A stretch of 38,327 nucleotides of DNA from Pseudomonadota bacterium (GCA_018262575.1 JAGSYU010000086.1:1-38327); one strand, 5' to 3'; shown: positions 17,244-27,317, numbered from the stretch's first letter. Numbers and translations: made by a program. Notes: generated by a model from the sequence alone, not told the origin.

Positions 17244-17433
17244 AGCCTGACTTGAAACTCGCTGGTGGCTAGGCAGATAGCGAGAGGCACGAGAACCGGA
17301 GCAGAGCGAAGTTATTGTTCGTGAGCACCGGAAGCGCAGAAGCCAAAGCCTCGTACGGAAAAGGGGGAACCGGTTTTCCGAGAAAACGATGCGACAAAGA
17401 AGAGCTAGCTAGATGCCCGCCCAGTAGAGTTTC
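17244..17433. repeat. Mosaic intergenic repeat, copy 1
   Basis: Block A (17244-17341) and block B (17408-17433) match copy 2 at 31213-31345. Block A is nearly identical over its last 50 bases, including the run TTCGTGAGCACCGGAAGCGC. Block B (GCTAGATGCCCGCCC then AGTAGAGTTTC) differs by one base. Here the blocks are separated by 66 bases; in copy 2 only 6 bases separate them. The insert carries a palindrome. Block B ends 11 bases from the stop of the CYTH-CHAD gene. No protein is encoded. Confidence 0.85.
17356..17380. repeat. AACCGGTT palindrome inside repeat copy 1
   Basis: CGGAAAA (17356-17362) and TTTTCCG (17374-17380) form a perfect 7-bp stem around GGGGGAACCGG. It shares the AAAAG..GG.AACCGGTTTT core with the element at 7752-7795 and so appears to be a second member of that palindromic family, nested in the larger repeat. 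Confidence 0.65.
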
Positions 17434-17444
17434 GGGGCTGGCAC

Positions 17445-18959
17445 TCAGTCGAGCGTCAGGTCGTCGGAGCGCCGCTCCCAGATCGCCTTGGCCCGCGCCG
17501 AATGCCAGCCGAGGCAATAGCCGATGGCCCGCTCCACCGCGCCAGCCTTCGGCCCGGCGGCGTGGACGTCGTCGAGCATGACGTGCGCCATATGGATATC
17601 GTTGAGCACGCCGAGCACGTCCTGCGCCGCCTTGACGCGCGGCAGCAGCTTGCGCCGCGTCGATTTCGGCAGCAGCGGTTCGAAGAAGTCGTAGGCGTAG
17701 CGCAGCCGCTTGAAGCGCTTTCTGAGGTCATGCCGTTCCTCGGGCGACAGCGCCTCCGGGTCGCGGCCGAGCTTTTTCACCTTGCGCCGGAGCCCGGCGA
17801 CCACGCGCTCGGCAAAGCGGGCGACCGGCGCGGCGAGGTCGCCGCTCTGGCCGACGTCGCCCATCGACAGCCAGCCTCGCGCCTCTGTGAAGGCCAGGAG
17901 ATCGATCAGGAAATCGCCGGTCCGCCGATCGGCCAGAACGGCGGCGAGACGACGGCGCGCCGCCTTGCGCCGCTTCTCGAGCAGGCCGATCAGCGCGGCG
18001 ATGTCGCCGCCGCCGTCGAGCGGCGCCACCAGTTCGTCGATCAGCACGTCCATGTCGCGGGTGGCGGCCACTTCGGCGGCCAGCCATTGCGCCTCCTCGG
18101 CGAGCGGCTCAGCCGCCCCGGTCGCGATGACCGGCTCGAAAACCTTCAGGGCCGTCCGGAGCCGACGCAGCCCAACGCGCAGCTGATGCGCCCCTTCGGG
18201 ATCGTCGCCGATCCGCAAGGCCGCGACATTGGCAGAGATCTGGACGGCGCAGGACCTCAGGACCAGTTGCAACGCCATCTCGACGGACATGTCGTCGTCA
18301 AGGTCCGCGTCCACCGCCGTCGCCGGCTCGGCCGCCCCGATGTCGCCTTCGAGCAGGGCATAGCCGAGATCGGACTTGGCCCGCGTCGAGAAATGGAAGG
18401 CGGCACCGGCCAGCGCCGGCCGCGCCACGTCGAACAGCGCCCGCCGGTCACCGGAGAGAAGCTCGAACTCCACCTCGCGAATGTCGGCGCGCCGGCTGCC
18501 GGCCGTCGCCACGCCTCGGTCGAGCGCCATCTCGATGCGGTCGCCGCCGGGGGTGACGATCTCCCAGCGCCGCCGCGCCACCCGCATGGAAAACAATGGC
18601 ACCAGCGGCCGGCCGTCGACAAGCTTGGTCAGTTCGGCCGCCGCCTCGTCGGGCAGGCGGGCAAGATCCGGCACCCGGCCGGCGTAGGGCACGTTGAACT
18701 CCGGCCGCTCGGCGAGCCCGAGCGAGAAGCTGCCGGAGAATTTCACCGTCTGCTCGCCGCTGCGGCCAGCCCTGCGCAGACGCAGGCTGATGCCCTTTGC
18801 GCGCAAGGCAAGGTCTGGCGTGTCGAAATAGGTGCTGACGAGCCGCTTGTCGCCCTTCGCCGTGACGCTCAGCCCCGACAGGGTCGAAAGGCGTGCCAGA
18901 TGCAAGGCGCCGGCCGCGTCCACGGCCACCTTCAGTTCCGCCTCGATGCCATCGGCCAT
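17445..18959 (-). CDS. CYTH and CHAD domain protein, probable inorganic triphosphatase
   Basis: The N-terminal CYTH domain (residues 1 to about 200) begins with the metal-binding ExExK motif as E6-A-E8-L-K10 and hydrolyses triphosphate in related proteins such as E. coli YgiF. The CHAD domain (about residues 225-500) is a helical bundle rich in basic residues with the conserved AHQLRVGLRRLRTALKVFEP and HDLRKRFKRLRYAYDFFEPLLP; CHAD domains bind polyphosphate. Length 504 fits this two-domain architecture. ATG 18959 is the start. It is a single gene, with repeat copy 1 directly downstream. The link to polyphosphate metabolism is inferred from the domains, and no ppk or ppx is in the window. Confidence 0.92.
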   Translation of the reverse strand: MADGIEAELKVAVDAAGALHLARLSTLSGLSVTAKGDKRLVSTYFDTPDLALRAKGISLRLRRAGRSGEQTVKFSGSFSLGLAERPEFNVPYAGRVPDLARLPDEAAAELTKLVDGRPLVPLFSMRVARRRWEIVTPGGDRIEMALDRGVATAGSRRADIREVEFELLSGDRRALFDVARPALAGAAFHFSTRAKSDLGYALLEGDIGAAEPATAVDADLDDDMSVEMALQLVLRSCAVQISANVAALRIGDDPEGAHQLRVGLRRLRTALKVFEPVIATGAAEPLAEEAQWLAAEVAATRDMDVLIDELVAPLDGGGDIAALIGLLEKRRKAARRRLAAVLADRRTGDFLIDLLAFTEARGWLSMGDVGQSGDLAAPVARFAERVVAGLRRKVKKLGRDPEALSPEERHDLRKRFKRLRYAYDFFEPLLPKSTRRKLLPRVKAAQDVLGVLNDIHMAHVMLDDVHAAGPKAGAVERAIGYCLGWHSARAKAIWERRSDDLTLD

Positions 18960-19254
18960 GCTCGCACCCTCCCTCGTTTCAACCCAATCCTATCGTCGCT
19001 GGCAGGGTTTGACGAGACGGCCCGCAGCACCACGCTGATTCCAGATTGTCGTTCCCGGCCAACGGACCCCGGAGGCGGTCACCACGATGCCAGCCGGATG
19101 CCCATTTTCTGACCGGTTGGGAAAAAATGCTTGCCAATCGGCCAATTGTCGGTTCGGATAAGGGCTCGTCGGCCGACGGGGAAAAGTGAGAACAAGACCG
19201 TCAGGCTCGGCACGGGGTTCGCCGAGGTCGCTCGGCAACAGGGGAGTATACCTT
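18960..19254. other. Divergent intergenic region upstream of dppA
   Basis: This 295-base stretch separates the CYTH-CHAD gene (minus) from dppA (plus). A possible -35 TTGCCA is at 19131-19136, but no good -10 follows at standard spacing. GGGGAG just before 19255 is the dppA ribosome binding site. No gene is seen. Confidence 0.4.
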
Positions 19255-20847
19255 ATGAAAACGATGTCCCGCCTTCTGGCGGCCACGATGCTTGTGGCTG
19301 GCCTTGCCAGCGCCGCCCACGCCAAGACGTTCGTCTATTGCTCCGAGAGCAGCCCGGAAGGCTTCGACCCAGCGCCTTACGCCGGTGGCAACACCTTCGA
19401 CGCCTCCTCGAAGCCGGTTTACAGCCGCCTGACCGAGTTTGAGCGCGGTGCGACCACTGTCGTTCCCGGCCTCGCCGAGAGCTGGGATATCTCCGAAGAC
19501 GGCACCGTCTACACCTTCCACCTCCGCCATGGCGTCAAGTTCCACACCACCGAGTATTTCACGCCGACGCGCGACTTCAACGCCGACGACGTCCTCTTCT
19601 CGTTCCAGCGCCAGAACGACAAGAACGATCCCTGGTATTCCTACGCTGGCGGCAGCTGGGAATACTGGACCGGCATGGACATGCCGAACCTCGTCAAGTC
19701 GATCGAGAAGGTTGACGACTACACCGTCAAGCTGACGCTGACGGCGGCCAACGCGCCGATGCTGGCCAACCTGGCGATGGACTTCGCCTCGATCCTTTCC
19801 AAGGAATATGCCGACAAGCTCGCCGCCGACGGCAAGCAGCCCGACCTTAACCAGTTGCCGGTCGGCACCGGCCCGTTCCAGTTCGTCGCCTACGAGAAGG
19901 ACGCGGTCATCCGTTACCAGGCCTTCGCCGACTATTGGGGTGGCAAGCAGAAGATCGATGACCTCGTCTTCGCCATCACGCCGGACGCCTCGGTCCGCCT
20001 GCAGAAGCTGAAGGCCAACGAATGCCAGCTGATGCCCTACCCGAACCCGGCTGACGTGCAGGCCCTTCAGTCTGACGACAGCCTCCAGCTGATGAGCCAG
20101 GCCGGCCTCAACATCGGCTACCTTGCCTACAACGTCCTGCAGAAGCCTTTCGACGACGTGCGCGTCCGCAAGGCGCTCAACATGGCGATCAACAAGAAGG
20201 CGATCATCGAAGCCGTCTTCCAGGGCACCGGCCAGGAAGCCAAGAACCCGATCCCGCCGACCATGTGGTCCTACAACGACCAGGTGCAGGACGACCCCTA
20301 TGATGTCGAAGCGGCCAAGAAGCTGCTCGCCGAAGCCGGCGTCAAGGATCTGTCCATGAAGGTGTGGGCGATGCCGGTGTCGCGTCCCTACAACCCGAAC
20401 GCCCGTCGCATGGCCGAGCTGCTCCAGGCCGACTTCGCCGCCGTCGGCGTCAAGGTCGAGATCGTCTCCTTCGAGTGGGCCGAGTATCTGAAGCGCAGCC
20501 AGGACAAGGCGCGCGACGGCGCCGTTCTGATGGGCTGGACCGGCGACAACGGCGACCCGGACAACTTCCTCGCCGTGCTGGCCGGCTGCGCCGGCGTCGG
20601 CGGCTCGAACCGCGCCAACTGGTGCAACGAGGAGTTCAACAACCTGGTGGTCAAGGCCTCCAAGGTGTCGGACGTCGCCGAGCGCACCAAGCTCTATGAA
20701 GAGGCGCAGGTCGTCTTCAAGAAGGAAGCGCCCTGGGCGACCATCGCCCACTCCACCACCTACGTGCCGATGTCCAAGTCGGTGATCGACTACAAGGTCG
20801 ATCCGCTTGGTTCGCATCGCTTCGACGGCGTCGATATCGCCGAGTAA
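19255..20847 (+). CDS. dppA: Periplasmic dipeptide-binding protein DppA
   Basis: DppA captures dipeptides in the periplasm and hands them to the DppBCDF importer; in E. coli it also binds heme. A clear signal peptide, MKTMSRLLAATMLVAGLASA then AHA, precedes mature KTFVYCSESSPEGFDPAPY. SBP_bac_5 landmarks include PGLAESWDISEDGTVYTFHLRHGVKFH, FNADDVLFSFQRQ, MDFASILSKEYAD, MPYPNPADVQAL and MGWTGDNGDPDNFLAVL, all strikingly close to E. coli DppA along the whole length (530 versus 535 residues). GGGGAG lies upstream of ATG 19255. A strong terminator after the gene fits the usual excess of binding protein over the permease. Confidence 0.96.
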   Translation: MKTMSRLLAATMLVAGLASAAHAKTFVYCSESSPEGFDPAPYAGGNTFDASSKPVYSRLTEFERGATTVVPGLAESWDISEDGTVYTFHLRHGVKFHTTEYFTPTRDFNADDVLFSFQRQNDKNDPWYSYAGGSWEYWTGMDMPNLVKSIEKVDDYTVKLTLTAANAPMLANLAMDFASILSKEYADKLAADGKQPDLNQLPVGTGPFQFVAYEKDAVIRYQAFADYWGGKQKIDDLVFAITPDASVRLQKLKANECQLMPYPNPADVQALQSDDSLQLMSQAGLNIGYLAYNVLQKPFDDVRVRKALNMAINKKAIIEAVFQGTGQEAKNPIPPTMWSYNDQVQDDPYDVEAAKKLLAEAGVKDLSMKVWAMPVSRPYNPNARRMAELLQADFAAVGVKVEIVSFEWAEYLKRSQDKARDGAVLMGWTGDNGDPDNFLAVLAGCAGVGGSNRANWCNEEFNNLVVKASKVSDVAERTKLYEEAQVVFKKEAPWATIAHSTTYVPMSKSVIDYKVDPLGSHRFDGVDIAE

Positions 20848-20867
20848 GCGAGCCGTCACGGCAAACG

Positions 20868-20899
20868 CGGTTCCGGGGAGCCATCCCCGGAACCGTTTT
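20868..20899 (+). terminator. Strong stem-loop after dppA
   Basis: A perfect 12-bp stem, CGGTTCCGGGGA (20868-20879) and TCCCCGGAACCG (20884-20895), has a 4-base loop followed by TTTTC. It lies 20 bases past the dppA stop and before the GNAT-dppBCDF genes. It probably attenuates read-through so that dppA message is in excess. Confidence 0.85.
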
Positions 20900-21057
20900 C
20901 GCATTCGGAGACCAGGCCGGAAAGCGCCGCAGCCGGCCGCCTCCATGCGGAAAACCATGTAGGATGGCGGAAATCCCGGCAATTTCATGCCGCAAATTTG
21001 GTCAAATGGCGACGTTGTCGCTTGCAGGCCGGGTTTTCGGCGGCTACTGGAAGCCCC

Positions 21058-21555
21058 ATGCCCATCGCAACCGCCCTCCGTCCCTTCCGTCCCGATGACC
21101 GCGCCGCGGTCGTCCGGCTGTGGCACGACGCCTGGCACGATGGCCATGGCGCGGTTCTGCCCGCCCATGCGGTCGCCGAGCGTACGCTGGAAAGCTTCGA
21201 TCTTCGCCTCGGTCCGCTCGAGGCCGGCAGCCTCGTTGCAGACCATGACGGCCGCATCCTCGGCTTTGCAGCGATCGAGGGCAACGAAATCGACCAGCTC
21301 TACGTCGCCACCGAGGCGCGCGGCACCGGTCTTGCTGCCGAACTTCTCGCCGCCGCCGAGGCAGAGCTCGTCCGGCGCGGCGTGCGCGACGCGGAGATCC
21401 AGTGTTCGTCCGGCAACGACCGCGCCCGTCGCTTCTACACACGGGCCGGCTGGCGCGACAGCGGCGTCCGGCAAGCTCCGATCTGGACTCCCGACGGCCG
21501 CCGTGAAACGCATCCGACCCATATCTTTGTCAAGCAACTCTCGAGCCTGGACTGA
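21058..21555 (+). CDS. GNAT-family N-acetyltransferase within the dpp operon
   Basis: This 165-residue acetyl-CoA-dependent transferase has the GNAT motif A stretch IDQLYVATEARGTGLAAELLAAAEAEL (R/Q-x-x-G-x-G/A as ARGTGL) and C-terminal SSGNDRARRFYTRAGWRDSG. The start is ATG 21058. It lies 210 bases after dppA and only 9 bases before dppB, so it is co-transcribed with the permease genes. GNAT genes are not part of the canonical dpp operon. The substrate is unknown; an imported peptide or peptide antibiotic is a guess from context. Confidence 0.88.
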   Translation: MPIATALRPFRPDDRAAVVRLWHDAWHDGHGAVLPAHAVAERTLESFDLRLGPLEAGSLVADHDGRILGFAAIEGNEIDQLYVATEARGTGLAAELLAAAEAELVRRGVRDAEIQCSSGNDRARRFYTRAGWRDSGVRQAPIWTPDGRRETHPTHIFVKQLSSLD

Positions 21556-21564
21556 CCCTGCACC

Positions 21565-22430
21565 ATGTTCGGTTTCATCCTCCGACGCCTCAGCCTGTTG
21601 ATTCCGACCTTCATCGGCGTCAGTCTGGTCGCCTTCTTCTTCATCCGCATGCTGCCCGGCGATCCGGTGCTGCTGCTGGCCGGTGAGCGTGGCATCTCGC
21701 CCGAACGCTACGCCGAGCTGATGCACCGCTTCGGCTTCGACCTGCCGCTCTGGCAGCAGTTCATCTACTATTTCACCGATCTGCTGCACGGCGACTTCGG
21801 CACGTCGATCTCGACCAAGAAGCCGATCTTCACCGAGTTCTTCACGCTGTTCCCGGCAACGCTGGAGCTGTCGATCTGCGCGGTGATCTTCGCCGTCGCG
21901 CTCGGTGTGCCGGCCGGCGTCATCGCGGCCGTCAAGCGCAATTCCTGGTTCGACCATTCGGCGATGGCCACCGCCCTGGTCGGCTACTCCATGCCGATCT
22001 TCTGGTGGGCGCTGCTCCTGATCATCGTCTTCTCCGGCATGCTCGGCTGGACGCCGGTGTCCGGCCGCATCTCGCTGATGTTCTTCTTCCCCAAGGTGAC
22101 CGGCTTCATGCTGATCGACTCCGCACCGCCAAGGCCAAGGGCCTCAGCCCCTTCCGCGTCGTCGCCGTGCATGCGCTCCGCAACGCGCTGATCCCGGTGA
22201 TCACCACCATCGGCCTGCAGGTCGGCACGCTGATGGCCGGCGCCATCCTGACCGAGACGATCTTCTCCTGGCCGGGCATCGGCAAGTGGATGGTCGATTC
22301 GATCTTTCGCCGCGACTATCCGGCCGTGCAGGGGGGCCTCGTGCTGATCGCCCTGATCGTCATGGCCGTCAACCTCGTCGTCGACATGCTCTACGGGCTC
22401 GTCAATCCCAAGATCCGGCACCAGAGGTAA
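21565..22430 (+). pseudogene. dppB: Dipeptide permease DppB, with internal frame-breaking deletion
   Basis: DppB is one of the two membrane subunits of the dipeptide importer. The first frame runs from MFGFILRRLSLLIPTFIGVSLV through several membrane helices to FMLIDS at about 22121. It then slips into a frame with a stop at 22191. The true frame resumes about one base out with RTAKAKGLSPFRVVAVHALRNALIPV (the EAA loop that contacts the ATPase) and ends NPKIRHQR at 22430. The span of 866 bases is not a multiple of three and is about 150 bases short of E. coli dppB (339 codons). About 46-50 residues are missing, normally a membrane helix plus the RMTRSSMLEVL region. Even if translated, the product would lack this core. 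A sequencing or assembly error is possible. Confidence 0.88.
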
Positions 22431-22434
22431 TCCG

Positions 22435-23309
22435 ATGACCGCCGTCTCCGCTTCCGTCCGCCCAGGACGCCTCAAGGAATTCTGGCGCTATTTCTCGGAA
22501 AACCACGGCGCCGTCGCCGGCCTCGTGCTGTTCGTGGCGCTGGTGATCGTCGCGCTCGCCGCGCCGGTCTTCGCCCCCTTCAACCCCGACCAGCAGTTCC
22601 GCGATGCCCTGTTGATGCCGCCGCTCACCGAGGGCAGCGAGGGCCTGTTCCTGCTCGGCACCGACGCCCTCGGCCGCGACATGCTGTCGCGCCTGATCTT
22701 CGGCGCCCGCTTCTCGCTGTTCATCGGTGTCGTCGTCGTTTCGGTGTCGCTGATCGGCGGCGTCATAATCGGCATGTTCGCCGCGGCTGGGTCGACACCG
22801 TGATCATGCGCATCATGGACATCATCCTGGCCTTCCCGTCGCTGCTGCTGGCGCTGACGCTGGTCGCCGTGCTCGGCCCCGGCCTCACCAACGCCATGAT
22901 CGCCATCGCCATCGTGGCGCAGCCGCATTACGTCCGCCTGACACGCGCCGCCGTGTTCTCCGAGCGCAACCGCGACTACGTGACGGCCGCCCGCGTCTCC
23001 GGCGCCGGGCCGTTCTGGCTGATGTTCGTCACCATCCTGCCCAACTGCATGGCGCCCTTGATCGTCCAGGCCGCCCTCTCCTTCTCGGGTGCCATCCTCG
23101 ACGCCGCCGCCCTCGGCTTCCTCGGCATGGGCGCCCAGCCGCCGACGCCGGAATGGGGCACCATGCTGGCCGAGGCCCGCGAGTTCATCACCCGCGCCTG
23201 GTGGGTCGTCACCTTCCCCGGTCTTGCCATCCTGATCACCGTGCTGGCGATCAACCTGATGGGCGACGGCCTGCGCGATGCCCTCGATCCGAAGCTGAAG
23301 AGGTCGTGA
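22435..23309 (+). pseudogene. dppC: Dipeptide permease DppC, with internal frame-breaking deletion
   Basis: DppC is the partner permease of DppB. The first frame starts MTAVSASVRPGRLKEFWRYF and carries the N-terminal helix and LLGTDALGRDMLSRLIFGARFSL. It reaches GGVIIGMFAA and then stops at 22803. The correct continuation in another frame reads GWVDTVIMRIMDIILAFPSLLLALTL and runs through the EAA loop (VTAARVSGAGPFWLMFVTILPNCMAPLIV) to 23309. The span of 875 bases is not a multiple of three. E. coli DppC has 300 residues and a GYFRGWVD-like link here, so only some 3-9 residues seem lost. The stop overlaps the dppD ATG (TGATG). Confidence 0.88.
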
Positions 23310-24321
23310 TGCCCATTCTCGAAATCAGCAACCTCTCGGTCGACTTCCGCACGGTGGGCGGCCAGTTCCGCGCCGTCGACGGCGTCTCGATGACCGTCGA
23401 ACCGGGCGAGATCGTCTCCATTGTCGGCGAAAGCGGCTCTGGCAAGTCGGTGTCCATGCTGGCGCTGATGGGCCTGCTACCCTGGACGGCGACGATTACC
23501 GCCGACCGCATGATGTTCGACGGCAAGGACCTGCTGACCATCTCGCCGCGCGAGCGCCGCCGCATCATCGGCAAGGACCTGGCGATGATCTTCCAGGAGC
23601 CGATGAGCTCGCTCAACCCGTGCTACACGGTCGGTTGGCAGATCAGCGAAGTGCTGGAAGCCCATCTCGGCCTCAACAAGCGGGCCCGGCGCGACCGTAC
23701 CGTCGAGCTTCTCGAACTGGTCGGCATCCCCTCGGCTTCCGAGCGCCTCGATACCTACCCGCACCAGATGTCGGGCGGCATGAACCAGCGCGTGATGATC
23801 GCCATGGCGATCGCCTGCAATCCCAAGCTGCTGATCGCCGACGAGCCGACCACCGCGCTCGACGTCACCATCCAGGCGCAGATCCTCGATCTCCTCGCCA
23901 AGCTGCAGCGCGAGACCGGCATGGCGCTGGTGCTGATCACCCACGACATGGGCGTCGTTGCCGAGACCGCCAACCGCGTCTCGGTGCAATATGCCGGGCA
24001 GAAGGTCGAGGAGCAGCCGGTCAGCCAGCTGTTCGCCGATCCGCACCATCCCTACACGGCGGCGCTGCTGTCGGCGCTGCCGGAGCGGGCGACGACGCGC
24101 CGCCTGCCGTCGATCCCCGGCGTGGTGCCCGGCCAGTATGACCGCCCCACCGGCTGCCTGTTCAGCCCGCGCTGCGACTTCGCCACCGAGCGCTGCGTCG
24201 AGAAGGCACCGGTCACCCAGGGCCAGGCCGCCGGCTACGCGCTCTGCCACTATCCGCTCAACCAGGGCAAGCCGGTCGGCCATCCCGGCCCGGCCGCCAT
24301 CCTCGACCGGAGGATTTCGGC

Positions 24322-24325
<4 letters not shown>
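23309..24325 (+). CDS. dppD: Dipeptide ABC transporter ATPase DppD
   Basis: The 338-residue ATPase starts [18 protein letters not shown] at an ATG overlapping the dppC stop by one base. It shows Walker [10 protein letters not shown]-loop [17 protein letters not shown], signature [15 protein letters not shown], Walker [15 protein letters not shown] and the switch histidine ITHDMG. The C-terminal oligopeptide-ATPase extension, [15 protein letters not shown], carries the cysteine cluster that binds an iron-sulfur centre in some DppD/OppD homologues. The frame is intact, unlike the permease genes before it. Confidence 0.96.
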
Positions 24326-25314
<989 letters not shown>

Positions 25315-25335
25315 GGACGTCCCCAAATACCCGGT

Positions 25336-26265
25336 TCAGAGACCGGTCGACGCCAATGCCTTGGTGAGCGGGGTCGCGACGAGCGGCCCCGTAACCGTTT
25401 CAAGGCGGCGGTCGGCGAGCCGGTGCGGCACCCGCCACAGATAGGCCATCTCGCGCGAAGCGTGAATCACCGGATCGAACAGGCCGATCAGGTCGAAGAC
25501 GAAACCGGGCACCCGCTGGATCCGCATCGGCCGGCCATGGGCGACGCCGGCCGCCGCGGCGATATCGGCAATCGAGGCGGTGTGCCCCTCGAAGTGAAAC
25601 ACCTCGAAAGCGCCGAGGTGATCGCGCTGGTTGGCCAATCGCACGAAGGCACGGGCGAGGTCGGGCAGATAAGCCCAGGCATGCGGCACGTCCTTCGGCC
25701 CCGGGGACCGGATGATGCCCCGTTTCGCCTTGGTGGCGATGAACGCCGACAGCCAGCTTTGCTTCGAAATGGTCGGACCGAAGAAGTCGCCGGCCCTGAC
25801 AATGCAGCTGCGAACCCGACCGCCCCGCGCCGCCGCCTCAAAGCTCCGCTCGATCTCGACGCGGATGCGCCCCTTTTCCGAGGTCGGCGCCGCGACGAGG
25901 TCGGGCGTCAACCGCTCCGGCATCGCCTCGCCAAAGCCGTAGACGCTGCCGGGAAACAGATGCAGTGCCCCGAGACCTTCGGCAATGGCCAGCGCGGCGG
26001 CGTAAAGCGGCCTCGCCAGTACCGGCCATCGATGATAGGGCGCGTTGAGGCCATCGAACACCACGTCGACCGGTGCGGCGACTGCCGTCGTCACCGCCGC
26101 CGCATCGAACAGATCGGCCTCCACCGGTCGCATCCAGCTCGGCAGTTCGACGGCCCGCCCCTTGCGGACGAGACCGGACACCTGCCAGCCCTGACGATAG
26201 AATTCGTCGGCAACCGCCTTGCCAATACCACCGAGGGCGCCGAGGACGAGAACATGTCCAGTCAT
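25336..26265 (-). CDS. NAD(P)-dependent epimerase/dehydratase family protein
   Basis: This 309-residue protein has a Rossmann N-terminus (HVLVLGALGGIGKAVADEFYRQGWQVSGLVR, a GxxGxxG dinucleotide motif), GSVYGFGEA where extended SDRs have the catalytic region, and a C-terminal substrate domain with HAWAYLPDLARAFVRLA. It starts at ATG 26265 after an AGGAA Shine-Dalgarno. The substrate is unknown. It is divergent from a LysR gene across 161 bases, the usual arrangement of a LysR regulator and its target. Confidence 0.85.
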   Translation of the reverse strand: MTGHVLVLGALGGIGKAVADEFYRQGWQVSGLVRKGRAVELPSWMRPVEADLFDAAAVTTAVAAPVDVVFDGLNAPYHRWPVLARPLYAAALAIAEGLGALHLFPGSVYGFGEAMPERLTPDLVAAPTSEKGRIRVEIERSFEAAARGGRVRSCIVRAGDFFGPTISKQSWLSAFIATKAKRGIIRSPGPKDVPHAWAYLPDLARAFVRLANQRDHLGAFEVFHFEGHTASIADIAAAAGVAHGRPMRIQRVPGFVFDLIGLFDPVIHASREMAYLWRVPHRLADRRLETVTGPLVATPLTKALASTGL

Positions 26266-26376
26266 GATGATTTCCTGAAATGGGGAGTTACTGCAATCGG
26301 TTGGTGTGTCACCCGCACCCCAGGGAGCCCCAAGATGCCGATAGCCTGTGCCTTGAAGTAGATAGTTTCATTTCGC

Positions 26377-26408
26377 ATATCAATCCGCTATAATTTTCGA
26401 ATTGATAT
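26377..26408. promoter_or_regulatory. Inverted repeat with embedded -10 in the SDR/lysR divergent region
   Basis: Perfect 8-bp arms ATATCAAT (26377-26384) and ATTGATAT (26401-26408) flank 16 bases that include a perfect -10 hexamer TATAAT (26389-26394) in plus orientation, 33 bases before the lysR ATG. On the minus strand the left arm contains TTGATA, usable as a -35 for the epimerase. A LysR dimer bound here would block its own promoter and sit next to the divergent one. Confidence 0.5.
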
Positions 26409-26426
26409 TCGTTTTTGCATGGCAGA

Positions 26427-27317
26427 ATGCTCGACTGGACCCTTCTTCGCTCCTTTCTCGCTGTGGTCGACACCGGTTCGCTGTCGGCCGCTGCCGACCG
26501 GCTCGGGCTTGTCCAACCCACCGTCGGCCGTCACGTCCGCGAGCTGGAGGAGACGCTCGGCGTGCCGTTGTTCCGGCGGCAGCCGCGTGGCCTCGAGCCG
26601 ACACCGGCCGCCCTTGACCTCGTCGAGGACGCCCGTCGCATGGGCGAGGCGGCGGATGCCCTGGAGCGCAAGGCGAGCGGTGTCGGCGACAGTCTTGCCG
26701 GCACGGTGCGCGTCACCGCCAGCCGCATGGTGGCGACTTATCTCCTGCCGGAGATCGTCGCGGCGCTGCACATCGAGGAACCGGCCGTCGACATCGAGAT
26801 CGTCGCCAGTGACGAGACGCAGAATCTGCTGCGCCGCGACGCCGATATCGCGCTGCGCATGTACGAGCCGCAGCAGGCGCAACTGGTCCGTCGCCATATC
26901 GCAGACATCCCTCTTGCCGTCTACGCCGCGCCTGCCTATCTGGCCCGGCGCGGCACGCCGACGACGCTGGCCGACTTGCTCGACCACGACGTCATCGGTT
27001 TCGACCGGGGCGACGATCTTCTGCAGGGCTTTTCCCGCTTCGGCCTGCCGGTGCCGCGCGAATGGTTCCCCATCCGCAGCGACGATCACGTTGTCGTCTG
27101 GCAGATGGTGGTCGCCGGTGCCGGCATCGGTTTCGCGCAGGTGCCGATTGCCGAGGCCGAGCCACGTGTGGTTCGCTTGGCCGTAGAGGACATCGGCTTT
27201 GCGCTGCCGCTCTGGCTCGTCTATCACGAGGACCTCAGGCCGAACCGCCGCATCCGTTTCGTCGCCGACCGTCTCGCCGACGGCCTGGCACGCCGCATCG
27301 CCCGGAAGCCGCGATGA
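26427..27317 (+). CDS. LysR-family transcriptional regulator
   Basis: The 296-residue regulator has an N-terminal winged helix-turn-helix ([20 protein letters not shown] then [31 protein letters not shown]) and a LysR_substrate domain ([21 protein letters not shown] onward). ATG 26427 is preferred over an in-frame TTG at 26415. It is divergent from the epimerase gene and probably controls it and itself through the inverted repeat between them. Its stop overlaps the start of the DNA glycosylase gene by four bases, an unusual partner. The effector is unknown. Confidence 0.92.
   Translation: MLDWTLLRSFLAVVDTGSLSAAADRLGLVQPTVGRHVRELEETLGVPLFRRQPRGLEPTPAALDLVEDARRMGEAADALERKASGVGDSLAGTVRVTASRMVATYLLPEIVAALHIEEPAVDIEIVASDETQNLLRRDADIALRMYEPQQAQLVRRHIADIPLAVYAAPAYLARRGTPTTLADLLDHDVIGFDRGDDLLQGFSRFGLPVPREWFPIRSDDHVVVWQMVVAGAGIGFAQVPIAEAEPRVVRLAVEDIGFALPLWLVYHEDLRPNRRIRFVADRLADGLARRIARKPR

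Noticed and set aside
19201-21957. A 918-codon open frame on the minus strand across dppA, the GNAT gene and part of dppB
   Set aside because: It is an antisense shadow of strongly recognised plus-strand genes in GC-rich DNA; its translation is low-complexity and matches no family.
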